DNA of 64,000 bases from CALAED01 sp035765195 (GCA_035765195.1 DASTYC010000038.1:496001-560000), one strand, 5' to 3'; positions 44,597 through 53,288 are shown, numbered from the stretch's first letter. Notes: generated by a model from the letters alone, not told the origin. Program-made: numbers and translations.

Positions 44597-45637
44597 TCAT
44601 TGCGCGGGCTGGGGCGCCAGAGCCGAGTCTTCGACCAAGCCCGTGGTCTCCAGCAGCGCCATCTGTTTCATGGTCGTGTCCGCGGCCCGCTGCGCGAATT
44701 CCCTGATCAGCGAGTTGCGAGTGCTCGCGCGCACCTGCGCGGCGAGGACGAGGGTCTGGCCCTGTGCGGCGCGCATCCGGTTCACGAAGAGTTCGTCGAA
44801 TCTCCTTCCCTTGGCGGCCGCCAGCTCCTTCAGCCACTTCCGCTGCTCGGCGCCGGGCTTGCCGGGCAGGGCGACGCGCAACCCGCCGGCCACCGACCGT
44901 ATCTCCTCGTCGAGCTCGGCCCGCTGGGCGGCGAGTCGCTTGCCGGCGTCCTTGACCTGAAGGCTCCGCGCCCGCTGCCGGGCCAGCTGGGCGGCCGGCA
45001 GCTCCCACAGCCACGCCTGCCGGATCTTGACCAGCAGATCGCGGTCCGCGCCGCCGAGCGGACCCCATCTGGTCCGCGCGCCGCCCGCGGCGGCGCCGTC
45101 GTCGCCGACCGCCACCGCCTTCGTGCCGTCGGGGGCGACCGCGAACCACACGCCGCCGACATTGTGGCCCTTGACGTCACCGGTGCGGCGGTCGCCGGCG
45201 TACCGGTACAACGGCCAGCCCGCCAGCGTCAGCTGCCATCGACCGTCCTGGCGCTTGACCCTGCCCACCAGGCTCTGATCGACGCCCATGGTGGACAGCT
45301 CGTCGCCCGCCAGGACCGGCGGCCACTTCTTCGCGCACAGCCCGGCGCAGTTGGACCTCGCCGGCTTGGCGGTGTCCTTCTCGAAGCGGTAGAGCGTGTG
45401 CCCCTTGGAGTCGATCACGATGGCGCCGACCGAAGCCGACTTGGCCGCCGACAACACCGGCCGACTCGCCCTTTGTGTGGATGTCTGGGGGGATGTCACA
45501 TTGGGCAGCGGGTCGCCGGTGGCGCCCTTGTCACCGCCACCGCGAGACGCACACCCGCCGGCGAGAAGCAACACGGCAAGCCCACAGATCGTGGCCGTTG
45601 CCATGCGACTACGTCGCTGTTCCAAGGCGCCGTCCAT
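44597..45637 (-). CDS. Lipoprotein fusing a COG4315-type repeat domain to DUF4142
   Basis: 346 residues. The export signal ends in the lipobox LLLAGGC, so the protein should be tethered to the outer face of the membrane. The first domain carries GHTLYRFEKDTAKPARSNC and WPLYRYAGDRRTGDVKGHN, the Yx(F/W)xxD motif of the COG4315 lipoprotein family, with Cys residues in the CAGLCAKKWPPV segment. The second half, DRDLLVKIRQAWLWELPAAQ to NSLIREFAQRAADTTMKQM, is a DUF4142 four-helix domain (ferritin-like). I have usually seen the two domains as separate proteins. It lies upstream of the DUF1996 gene on the same strand. Confidence 0.78.
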   Translation of the reverse strand: MDGALEQRRSRMATATICGLAVLLLAGGCASRGGGDKGATGDPLPNVTSPQTSTQRASRPVLSAAKSASVGAIVIDSKGHTLYRFEKDTAKPARSNCAGLCAKKWPPVLAGDELSTMGVDQSLVGRVKRQDGRWQLTLAGWPLYRYAGDRRTGDVKGHNVGGVWFAVAPDGTKAVAVGDDGAAAGGARTRWGPLGGADRDLLVKIRQAWLWELPAAQLARQRARSLQVKDAGKRLAAQRAELDEEIRSVAGGLRVALPGKPGAEQRKWLKELAAAKGRRFDELFVNRMRAAQGQTLVLAAQVRASTRNSLIREFAQRAADTTMKQMALLETTGLVEDSALAPQPAQ

Positions 45638-45821
45638 CCTCGGTCTTCACCCCTGTGCGGGCGCCGCGTTGACGCGGCTGTGTCGCTGCGGCTCTTGAGA
45701 GATACGTGACTAGATAAGCACTGGTTCAGAGGATGTTATGGAAGTTGGCGGAAGTTGGCGAAGTTGAACCAGATATCACGTTTCAAGTACGCGGGAGTCT
45801 CTGGAACGTCAAGATGACCCC

Positions 45822-46394
45822 GTGGAGCGTCACGCGAGCAACGGCTTCGGGGCCGCAAAAGTCGACGGGGGTGCCGGGCCCAGTGGGCTGAGCGAGGATT
45901 CGGACGAGCAGTTGGTCAAGGCTCTCTACCAGGAGTTCGCCGGACCGCTGCTCGGTCACCTCCTCCCCCTCACCGGCAACGATCGTCAATGGGCCGAGGA
46001 CGTCGTCCAAGAGACCTTGTTCCGGGCCTGGCGTAACGCCGGGCGGCTGGCCCGAGATAGAGGACTGCTGTGGGCATGGCTGCTCACGGTGGCCCGCCGT
46101 ATCGTGATCGACGGACGGAGGCGGCGCAGCGCCCGTCCGAAGGAAGTGGAACCGGCGGCACTGGACATCGTGCCGGTGCCGGATCAGTCAGAGCAGACCC
46201 TGTCAGCCATGGTGGTCTCGGACGCGATGCGCGTCTTGAGCCGGGAGCACAGGGAGGCCATCGTGGAGACGTATTTCCACCATCGTTCGATCAGTGAAGC
46301 CGCTCAGATCCTCGGTATCCGGCCCGGTACGGTGAAATCCAGGGTCTACTACGGCCTGCGAGCACTACGGAACGCGTTGCAAGATGAGGGGTAA
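45822..46394 (+). CDS. RNA polymerase sigma factor, ECF type (SigL-like)
   Basis: 190 residues from GTG at 45822. Region 2: LYQEFAGPLLGHLLPLTG, WAEDVVQETLFRAWRN and LLTVARRIVIDGRRRR. Region 4: LSREHREAIVETYFHHRSIS then GIRPGTVKSRVYYGLRALR. It is followed at once by its anti-sigma gene. The group is usually switched on by envelope signals; the flanking genes are DUF1996 and lipoprotein genes, which could be targets. No convincing own promoter was found. Confidence 0.9.
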   Translation: MERHASNGFGAAKVDGGAGPSGLSEDSDEQLVKALYQEFAGPLLGHLLPLTGNDRQWAEDVVQETLFRAWRNAGRLARDRGLLWAWLLTVARRIVIDGRRRRSARPKEVEPAALDIVPVPDQSEQTLSAMVVSDAMRVLSREHREAIVETYFHHRSISEAAQILGIRPGTVKSRVYYGLRALRNALQDEG

Positions 46395-46398
46395 CGTC

Positions 46399-47121
46399 AT
46401 GGAGCCGCCTGCCGCGCACGCCGAGGTGGCCGCCTTCGTCCTCGGAGTTCTCGACGAAGAGGAGAACGAGATCTTCGAGGCGCATCTGGCGGATTGTGCG
46501 GACTGCCAGGCGGAGCTGCGCGAGCTGTACATCATGCCGCCGATCCTCGATGAGGTCGCCCGCATCGACCAGGCGGCCGCCCGCGCGCCCGAGCCCGAGC
46601 CCGCACCGGCGATGCTCGCCGGGCTGCTCGACGACGTGGTGGAGGTACGCCGGCGCCGGCGCCGCGGGGTGTATCTGACCGCGGCCGCGGCGGCCGCCGT
46701 CATCGCGGTCACGCCGCTGGCGACGCACTGGCTGTGGCCGGCCGCACCGGACGATCAGCGCGGCCGTACCGTGGCCGCCGCGTCCGCCGCGCCCGCCGGC
46801 ACGGAGGTCCTGCAGGCGAGCAACCGTGCCACGGCGGTCACCGCCAAGATCACCATCGAGCCCAAGGCGTGGGGCACCCACGTCGGCTTCGAGCTGTACG
46901 GCGTCCGCGGCCCGCTGCACTGTCAGCTCGTGGTGGTCACTCGATCGGGCAAGAGCGAGGTCGTGACGAGCTGGCGGGTGCCTGACAAGCAGGGCTGGGG
47001 CGTGCCCGGTTCGCCGAACCCGCTCCGACTCGAGGGCAATACGGGCTTTTTCCGCGCCGATATCGATCGCTTCGAGTTTCGCACGAGCACCGGCCCGAAC
47101 ATTTTGAACGTCCCGGCCTGA
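46399..47121 (+). CDS. Anti-sigma factor, zinc-finger membrane protein
   Basis: 240 residues from ATG at 46399, four bases after the sigma stop and preceded by GAGGGG; an ATG at 46384 would overlap the sigma gene instead. The zf-HC2 motif is HLADCADCQAEL, the membrane helix is at about 90-110 (GVYLTAAAAAAVIAVTPLA), and the external domain ends with GFFRADIDRFEF. It should bind the SigL-like factor at the membrane. A weak hairpin (GCCTGAG-N6-CTCAGGC) spans the stop codon. Confidence 0.88.
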   Translation: MEPPAAHAEVAAFVLGVLDEEENEIFEAHLADCADCQAELRELYIMPPILDEVARIDQAAARAPEPEPAPAMLAGLLDDVVEVRRRRRRGVYLTAAAAAAVIAVTPLATHWLWPAAPDDQRGRTVAAASAAPAGTEVLQASNRATAVTAKITIEPKAWGTHVGFELYGVRGPLHCQLVVVTRSGKSEVVTSWRVPDKQGWGVPGSPNPLRLEGNTGFFRADIDRFEFRTSTGPNILNVPA

Positions 47122-47844
47122 GCCTGACCTCAGGCGGCGGCCACGGCCGGCGGAGCCCTATCAGAGGGATATTGACACGCGGTCATTAGCATGTCACGGC
47201 TGCGGCGCCGGCCGGCCTGGGCCGTCGGCGCGCGGTGCGCGAGAAGCCCGTGGGGCGGCGTGAACTTCGTGGGACACGAGAGGTCGCCGCGGGCCTACGC
47301 CAAACGGACGTCCAACCCGTTCCTTTAGCCCGTTTTTATGTCCCGCCTGCGGGACAAACTCGGCGCTGGGCTGCGGGTCTTCGTATCGACCGTGTTTTCG
47401 GACAAGCCATTCCCACTGGTTCGCGACCCTGTTCAGGGTGCGCGTCTCACCGGGGTGCGGGCCGACGGGTCGTCCTTGATCTCGCGCACTCGATCCGACC
47501 CATACCGGTATGCGACCGGCCACCATTTTCTCCACATGCGCCGCGCTGATCTGCGACGACGCTCAACTAATCACGCGACCGCGAACTGATGACTTGACGA
47601 CCTTGACATCCGACGGTGAGGTGAGTGGGGCTCAGAGAGGAATGGAATGGGAAAGGTTCATCGGGTGCCGGTCCCGTTAGGCGAAGGGCGGCCGTTCACA
47701 CGGTCGGTACGCGCCGTCGCCGACGAGCCGCATTAGCTTGACGTCATCGCGCCTTCCCCGCGCGGCATACCGGCTTTGACCGTGTCCCGCGCCCGCGGGT
47801 TCACACGTTTCCCCTGAACCATTGGTTTCCCGCTGGAGAAAAAC
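47122..47844. other. Long intergenic region of about 720 bases
   Basis: No gene is supported here. Short open frames on both strands lack ribosome sites and family signs. A short perfect palindrome GTCCCGC-CT-GCGGGAC is at 47340-47355, and a lower-GC patch with two TTGAC elements lies near 47593-47610, upstream of the P450 operon. The region may hold the promoter of the P450-aminotransferase-amidinotransferase operon and possibly a decayed gene. Confidence 0.45.
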
Positions 47845-49029
47845 ATGATCACCCAGGAATATCTGCCGCCGCGCACCCGCCCCTTCGACCCGCCGGACAT
47901 GCTCGCCGAGTTGCGCGCCACCGCCCCTCTCACCAAGGTGACGATCTGGGACGGGACGAAGGTCTGGCTGGTCACCCAGTACGATGCCGCCCGCGAAGTC
48001 CTGCGCGATCCACGATTCAGCGTGGATGTCAAGAATCCCGGGTTCCCCAAGTTGAGCGCCGGCAGGGTCAGCGTGCAGCCCACGATGAGCCGCATGGACG
48101 ATCCCCGACACGGCGAGATCCGGCGCATGCTCGCCGATGAGTTTCTGTCCGGCAGGATCAAGAAAATGTGGCCCGCCATCGCCCGGATCGTCGACTCGCA
48201 AATAGACCATCTGCTCGGGACACAGCCGCCCACCGATTTCCACGCGGAGTTCGCGCTGCCCGTGCCGACCCGGGTGATCGGCGAGTTGCTGGGCGTGCCA
48301 CCGGCCGAACACCGGACATTCCACGAGGCGACTCAGGTCATGCTTTCACGCACCGCGACGAAAGAGGAGTTCGTCGCCGCCGACCAAGAATTGATCTCCT
48401 TGTGCGCCCGGCTGCTGGCCCAAAAGGATCCCGACGCGACCGACGACATGTTGAGTCGCACCATCGTCCGTGAAATGCGCGCCGGCCGGCTCACGACCGA
48501 GGAGGCCTACCACACGACGAAGCTGTTAATCATCGGCGGCCACGAGACCTCGGCGAACATGATCTCGCTCGGCACGCTCACCATGCTGCTGAACCCGGAG
48601 TGGTTCCGGCAGATCCGCGACCAGCCCGAGGCGGTGTCCGGCGCCGTGGAGGAGCTGCTGCGCTACCACACCCCCATGCACGACGGAGTTCCGCGGGTCG
48701 CCACCGATGACGTGGTCATCGCGGGCACGCTGATCAAGGCGGGCGAGGGCGTCATCGTGTCCCTTGCCGCGGGCAACCGGGACGAGTCCGAGTTCGCCAA
48801 CCCGGACGAACTCGAAATTGACCGCGAGCGGCCGCGGCGCCACCTGTCCTTCGGGCACGGCGCCCACAAGTGTCTCGGGCAGTGGCTCGCCCGCGCCGAG
48901 CTGCAGATCGCGCTCGCCGCGCTGGCCCGGCGGATCCCGACGCTGCGGCCGGCCGTGCCGCTGGAGGAGATCTCGTTCAAGGAGGACTCCCACGTCTTCG
49001 GCGTGCACGCGCTCCCCCTCACGTGGTGA
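47845..49029 (+). CDS. Cytochrome P450, first gene of a small biosynthetic operon
   Basis: 394 residues from ATG at 47845 with CTGGAGAAA upstream. I-helix IIGGHETSAN, K-helix EELLRYH, and heme loop FGHGAHKCLGQWLARAELQ with Cys343 are all intact. It starts a tight operon with a DegT-type aminotransferase (7-base gap) and an amidinotransferase. It probably hydroxylates or oxidises the small molecule whose new carbonyl is then transaminated and guanylated. Confidence 0.92.
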   Translation: MITQEYLPPRTRPFDPPDMLAELRATAPLTKVTIWDGTKVWLVTQYDAAREVLRDPRFSVDVKNPGFPKLSAGRVSVQPTMSRMDDPRHGEIRRMLADEFLSGRIKKMWPAIARIVDSQIDHLLGTQPPTDFHAEFALPVPTRVIGELLGVPPAEHRTFHEATQVMLSRTATKEEFVAADQELISLCARLLAQKDPDATDDMLSRTIVREMRAGRLTTEEAYHTTKLLIIGGHETSANMISLGTLTMLLNPEWFRQIRDQPEAVSGAVEELLRYHTPMHDGVPRVATDDVVIAGTLIKAGEGVIVSLAAGNRDESEFANPDELEIDRERPRRHLSFGHGAHKCLGQWLARAELQIALAALARRIPTLRPAVPLEEISFKEDSHVFGVHALPLTW

Positions 49030-49036
49030 GCCGGCC

Positions 49037-50335
49037 ATGACCGAGCTCGCCACCGCCAAGTTGGCGATCAACGGCGGCACTCCGGTCCGCACCAGGCCGT
49101 TTCCCGGCTGGCCGCGTCATGACGAGGCCGAGCGGCGCGGTCTGCTGCGCGCGCTCGAGGGCGGCGCGTGGGGCGGCCGGATCAACCGCGGGGACGGCGA
49201 GGCCGCGGCGTTCGAGTCCGAGTTCGCCGAGCTGCACGAGGCACCGGCCGCCCTCGCGGTCACCAACGGCACCCACGCGCTCCAGCTCGCGCTCGACCTC
49301 GTGGGGGTGGCGCCGGGCGATGAGGTGCTCGTCCCCGCGCTCACCCCCATACCGACCTCGAACGCCGTCCGCCAGCGCGGCGCCGTGCCGGTCCCCGTCG
49401 ACGTGGACCCGAACACGTACGGCGTGGACCCGGACCGGCTGGAGGCCGCGCGCACCGACCGGTGCACCGCGGTGATCGTGGTGCATCTCGGCGGCCATGT
49501 CGCCGACATGGACCGCATCCTCCCCTGGGCCGCCCGCGCCGGGGTGGCCGTGATCCAGGACGCCGCGCACGCCCACGGCGCGCGCTGGCGCGACCGCGGG
49601 CTCGGCGCGTTCGGCACGCTCGCCACCTTCAGCTTCATGCAGAGCAAGGTCATGACGGCTGGGGAAGGCGGCGCGCTGCTGCTGCCCGGCGACGCGGGAG
49701 ACACAGACGCGGGAGACACAGACGCGGCAGACACAGGGGCCGCCGTCGGATACGAGCAGGCCTTCGCCCGGCACTGCCTCGGCCGGATGCCGTCCGGTGT
49801 GCCGGCCGGCTTCCAGAGCGCCTCGTCCAACTACCGGATCAACGAGTTCGCCGCGGCGGTGCTCCGCGCCCAGCTGGCGCGGCTGCCCGAACACAATCGG
49901 CACCGGGAGCTGCGCCGGCGACAGCTCGCCGAGCTGGTCGCGCGGGTCCCGGGGCTGACGCCGCAGGGGCGCGATCCGCGGTGCACGACGCATCCGCACT
50001 ACCTGGCGCCCATGACGCTCGAACCCGGATCAGCCGGCGCGATCTCCAGAGAGGTTGTGGTCGCCGCGCTCCAGGCTGAGGGAATCCCGGCGTATCCGAT
50101 GTTCCCGCCGATCTATCGGCTTCCCGCGTTCTGGGACGCCCCCGCGCATCCGTCCGCCCCTTCCGTGGAACACCTGGCCGCCGCCTGCCCCGCCGCCGAG
50201 CACATCGGCCGCCAGGGGTTCTTCCTGCGCCACGAAGTGCTGTTGGGCGACGAGCGCGACATTCAGGACGTCGCCGCGGCCATCCAGAAGGTCGTCGGCG
50301 CGCTCACCGCCGAACCGTCCGCGCTGAGGACCTAG
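49037..50335 (+). CDS. DegT/DnrJ/EryC1/StrS-family PLP aminotransferase
   Basis: 432 residues from ATG at 49037. PLP site: the AFGTLATFSFMQSKVMTAGE segment with Lys204; the phosphate and ring contacts are ALAVTNGTHALQLALD and DAAHAHGAR. C-terminal LRHEVLLGDERDIQDVAAAI is typical. The family aminates keto groups of sugars or cyclitols, or makes amino-hydroxybenzoate (AHBA-synthase-like SKxMTAGEGG motif). A slippage repeat inserts a (DAGDT)-like loop near residue 220. The neighbouring amidinotransferase would guanylate the new amine, as in streptomycin-type inosamine pathways. Substrate unknown. Confidence 0.88.
   Translation: MTELATAKLAINGGTPVRTRPFPGWPRHDEAERRGLLRALEGGAWGGRINRGDGEAAAFESEFAELHEAPAALAVTNGTHALQLALDLVGVAPGDEVLVPALTPIPTSNAVRQRGAVPVPVDVDPNTYGVDPDRLEAARTDRCTAVIVVHLGGHVADMDRILPWAARAGVAVIQDAAHAHGARWRDRGLGAFGTLATFSFMQSKVMTAGEGGALLLPGDAGDTDAGDTDAADTGAAVGYEQAFARHCLGRMPSGVPAGFQSASSNYRINEFAAAVLRAQLARLPEHNRHRELRRRQLAELVARVPGLTPQGRDPRCTTHPHYLAPMTLEPGSAGAISREVVVAALQAEGIPAYPMFPPIYRLPAFWDAPAHPSAPSVEHLAAACPAAEHIGRQGFFLRHEVLLGDERDIQDVAAAIQKVVGALTAEPSALRT
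49691..49735. repeat. Three tandem copies of a 15-base unit inside the aminotransferase
   Basis: GACGCGGGAGACACA is repeated at 49691, 49706 and 49721 (last copy with one change) and codes Asp-Ala-Gly-Asp-Thr units in a surface loop just after the PLP-lysine strand. The unit length keeps frame. Confidence 0.88.
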
Positions 50336-50359
50336 GACAGAGAGAAATGGTGAAGCACG

Positions 50360-51445
50360 ATGAGCCAGTCGCCGGTGAATTCCTATGACGAGTGGAGCCC
50401 GCTCGAAGAGGTCATCGTAGGAACGCCGTACCACCTCGACTATCACGCCGACGAGAGCTTCCGGCTGTTCTTCTACGAGAACATCAGGGAAGAGATCGCC
50501 TACGCCCATCCGCACGCGTCGGTGTTCCGCACCAAGCCGAGCGACCGGCTGAAGGACGAATGCGCCGAAGACCTCGACGGCCTGATCAAGACCCTCGAGG
50601 AGGCGGGCATCACCGTACGGCAGCCGCAGCGCCTGACGACGGTGCCGGTCGTGCAGACGCCCTGGTGGTCGGCCCCGATGGGCCACGCGATGATGCCCAG
50701 AGACGAGTTCATGGTCGTCGGTGACGAGATCATCGAGACCGCGCCGCTGGTCCGCGCCAGGTATTTCGAAGGCGACCTGTTCAAGGAGCTGTTCACCGAG
50801 TACTTCAAGGCCGGCGCCAAGTGGACCGTGGCGCCGAAGTCGCGGCTGATGGACCGCAACCTCGACTACAGCTACGTGATCAAGTGCGGCTACGACGGCC
50901 CGGTGCCCGAGGACCCGTTCTACGAGATCATGTTCGACGGCGCGCAGTGCATGCGGTTCGGCCGGGACATCGTCTTCAACGCATCCACCGAGAACCATCG
51001 GCTGGGGGCGCGGTGGCTGGCCCGTCACCTCGGCGACGATTTCAACGTGCACATGGTCACCGTGACCGACAACCACATCGACTCCAACATCTTGCCGCTA
51101 CGGGCCGGCACCTTGCTGATCCGCGAAGAGCTGGACATCGAGACGTTGCCCGACGGCCTGCGCAAGTGGGACATGATCCGCTACAAGCGGTTCGACAAGC
51201 CCGTCGAGGTCATGGACGAGGGCATCCCGAAACTCGCGTCCCAGACGATCGGCATCAACGTCTTGTCCTTGGACGGCGACCACATCCTCGTCCAGGACAT
51301 CCAAGAGCCCCTCATCCGCGACCTGGAGAAGGCCGGGTTCACGCCGGTGCCGCTGCGCTGGCGGCACGGCCGCAGCCTCGGCGGCGGCTTCCACTGCGTC
51401 ACCCTGGACATCCGGCGAAGGGGCGGCCTGGAGTCCTACTTCTAG
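50360..51445 (+). CDS. Amidinotransferase (glycine/inosamine amidinotransferase family)
   Basis: 361 residues from ATG at 50360, 24 bases after the aminotransferase. The family moves the amidino group from arginine to a primary amine, leaving ornithine. Sequence marks: NSYDEWSPLEEVIVGTPY at the start, the catalytic His239 in TDNHIDSNIL and Cys346 in GGGFHCVTLDIRR. Length is close to StrB1-type and AGAT enzymes. Placed after an amine-forming enzyme, it likely installs a guanidino group on the product of that step. Confidence 0.92.
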   Translation: MSQSPVNSYDEWSPLEEVIVGTPYHLDYHADESFRLFFYENIREEIAYAHPHASVFRTKPSDRLKDECAEDLDGLIKTLEEAGITVRQPQRLTTVPVVQTPWWSAPMGHAMMPRDEFMVVGDEIIETAPLVRARYFEGDLFKELFTEYFKAGAKWTVAPKSRLMDRNLDYSYVIKCGYDGPVPEDPFYEIMFDGAQCMRFGRDIVFNASTENHRLGARWLARHLGDDFNVHMVTVTDNHIDSNILPLRAGTLLIREELDIETLPDGLRKWDMIRYKRFDKPVEVMDEGIPKLASQTIGINVLSLDGDHILVQDIQEPLIRDLEKAGFTPVPLRWRHGRSLGGGFHCVTLDIRRRGGLESYF

Positions 51446-51459
51446 CCGAACTAGCCGAT

Positions 51460-52260
51460 CTAACCGGCGGGCGGCCAGTGGTGCGCCGCGTGACGACGCG
51501 CTGGAGCGCGTCGCGGGGCGAGGAAGCGTCGTTCGGCGTCCTCGGCCGCCCGCACGATCTCCGCCAGCCGCCCGTGATGGGCGCCCGGCCAGTAGACGCG
51601 GCCGCACGCCGTGCAGCGGGCGAACGCGTCGTAGGTGCGGCGGGTGCCGGGTCGCAGCAGGTGCTCGACCTCGCTCTTGGGCACCCCCTCCAGCACCCCG
51701 TTGCACGTGGTGCACCGGGTCCACGGCGCCAGCCGCGGGGCGAAGCGGTCGAGCATGTCGGCGAGCTGCCGGTCCGGATGGTCGCCGCGGACGTAGGCGC
51801 CCAGCCACAGGCGTCGCCGGCGCAGCAGGCCGCGGTCCTTGGTCAGCAGCACGCGCTGCTCCGCGTTCGCCTGCGCGATCAGCGCGTCGTCGTCGAGATC
51901 GTTGCGGTACGCGGCGTCGACGCCGACCAGCCGCAGCCGCCGGGCGAGCGCGCCGAGGTGGACGTCGAGGACGAACCGCGGCGGGCCTGGCAGCCGCTGG
52001 GGCCGGGCGACAGCGTCGACGTACGCGTCGTCGCCGTTCGCCGGCCGGTAGGACGGGGCGACGGCGCGGCCGCCCACGACGAGGCGGCCGACCTCGGGCA
52101 GCGGGACGCCGCACGCCTCGACCAGGTGCCCCAGCGTCGAGGTCGCGTCCAACGCGACGCGCGCGCCGCACGCCTCGACCTGGTGTCCCTGCCGGTCCCG
52201 CGGCGCGAGGAACATCCGCAGCTCGGGGGCGAAACGGATCGACAGCTCCGGCTCGTCCAC
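51460..52260 (-). CDS. Ubiquitin-like / Mut7-C RNase domain protein
   Basis: About 266 residues from GTG at 52260; an in-frame GTG at 52293 may be used and the ribosome site does not decide. The N-terminal 80 residues (LSIRFAPELRMFLAPRDR, STLGHLVEACGVPLPEVG) are a ubiquitin-like Mut7-C partner domain. Then comes Mut7-C, a PIN-fold RNase (FVLDVHLGALARRLRLVG, DLDDDALIAQANAEQRVLLT, KDRGLL) with a zinc ribbon of two Cys pairs (CTTCNG and CTACGRVYW). The family is predicted to act on RNA in the cytoplasm. Confidence 0.87.
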   Translation of the reverse strand: MDEPELSIRFAPELRMFLAPRDRQGHQVEACGARVALDATSTLGHLVEACGVPLPEVGRLVVGGRAVAPSYRPANGDDAYVDAVARPQRLPGPPRFVLDVHLGALARRLRLVGVDAAYRNDLDDDALIAQANAEQRVLLTKDRGLLRRRRLWLGAYVRGDHPDRQLADMLDRFAPRLAPWTRCTTCNGVLEGVPKSEVEHLLRPGTRRTYDAFARCTACGRVYWPGAHHGRLAEIVRAAEDAERRFLAPRRAPARRHAAHHWPPAG

Positions 52261-52309
52261 CCCTCCAGCATGCCCGAGCCCACCTGGGCTCACCCGGGCT
52301 CACCCGGGC

Positions 52310-53233
52310 TCACGAGGGTACGTGCGGGAGGACCTCCTCGCCCAGCAGGCGCACGTGGTCGACATCGTTGATGTCGAAGAAGTGGAAGTACAGGGTGTCC
52401 ACGCCTTCGTCGGCCAGCTCGGCGATCCGGTCGAGCACGGCCTGGGGCGACCCGATCGCGGCCGCGTCGCGCAGCGCCGGCGAGCGGATCGACTCGGCGC
52501 GCCGCTCGGCCTCGGCCTTGTCGGCGCCGCAGGCGATCGGCACGACGTAGGAGAACCGGGCCGTGGCCGGGTCGCGGCCGATCTTCTCGCACGCCTCGCG
52601 GAACCGCGCGAACCGCTCTCGCAGCCCCTGGCCGAACGCCGCGTTGTACTCGTCGGCGAACCGGGCGGCCAGCGCCGGCGTCCGGCGCGGTCCGGCGCCG
52701 CCGACGATGATCGGCGGATGCGGCGACTGTGTGGGGCGCGGCGGGTTGACGCACTCGTCGAGCTGGAAATGCCGGCCGGAGAAGCTGAACGACTCGCCGG
52801 GCGGCGTGCGCCACAGGCCGGTGAGGATCGTCAGCTGCTCCTCGAGCCGGTCGAACCGGTCCTTGAGCGCGGGGAAGGGGATGCCGAGGCTCTGGTGCTC
52901 GCGCTCGTACCAGGCCGCGCCGAGCCCCAGCTCGACCCGTCCGCCGCTCATCGCGTCGGCCGTGGCGACCGTGACGGCCAGTACGCCGGGCAGCCGGAAG
53001 GTGCTCGCCGTCAGCAACGTGCCCAGCCGCACCCGGCTGGTGTCACGCGCCAGCCCCGCCAGGGTGGTCCACGAGTCGGTCGGGCGGTACCCGGTGTCGT
53101 CGCGCTCCACCCCGAGGTAGTGGTCGGAGCGGAAGAACGCGTCGAAGCCGCCTTCCTCGGTGGCCCGAGCGATGGTCAGGAACTGGTCGTACGTACCGCC
53201 GTGCAGCGGCTCCAACAGCAGCCGGATTCTCAC
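52310..53233 (-). CDS. LLM-class F420-dependent oxidoreductase
   Basis: 307 residues from GTG at 53233, with GGAGG eight bases before it. Luciferase-like barrel motifs are visible: RIRLLLEPLHGG, TEEGGFDAFFRSDHYL, RVRLGTLLTASTFRLPG, GGRVELGLGAAWYEREHQ and PPIIVGGAG. The family uses F420 or FMN to oxidise or reduce small carbonyls, alcohols or alkenes. It diverges from acetoacetyl-CoA synthetase across 176 bases that include a perfect palindrome, so it may serve the same pathway, for example by making the ketone from a secondary alcohol; this link is inference. Confidence 0.82.
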   Translation of the reverse strand: MRIRLLLEPLHGGTYDQFLTIARATEEGGFDAFFRSDHYLGVERDDTGYRPTDSWTTLAGLARDTSRVRLGTLLTASTFRLPGVLAVTVATADAMSGGRVELGLGAAWYEREHQSLGIPFPALKDRFDRLEEQLTILTGLWRTPPGESFSFSGRHFQLDECVNPPRPTQSPHPPIIVGGAGPRRTPALAARFADEYNAAFGQGLRERFARFREACEKIGRDPATARFSYVVPIACGADKAEAERRAESIRSPALRDAAAIGSPQAVLDRIAELADEGVDTLYFHFFDINDVDHVRLLGEEVLPHVPS

Positions 53234-53269
53234 AGGGACTACCTCCGTACGTCCGGCACAGCCTACCCT

Positions 53270-53288
53270 CATCAGTCGGCGACTGATG
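53270..53288. promoter_or_regulatory. Perfect 19-base palindrome in a divergent promoter
   Basis: CATCAGTCG-G-CGACTGATG is a perfect 9-base inverted repeat with a single central base, 122 bases before the acetoacetyl-CoA synthetase start and 37 bases before the LLM start. Size and symmetry fit a TetR- or GntR-type operator. The TetR gene at 57345-58001 is an obvious candidate binder, though the site is not repeated in front of that gene. Confidence 0.6.

Noticed and set aside
45740..45822. ECF-type promoter (TGAACC then a CGTC-like element) before the SigL-like gene
   Set aside because: Elements exist singly but spacing does not fit a standard 16-17 base gap, so autoregulation cannot be claimed.
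47194..47589. Short overlapping open frames in the gap before the P450 operon
   Set aside because: Both strands give similar short frames without start signals or motifs, as expected by chance in this GC range.
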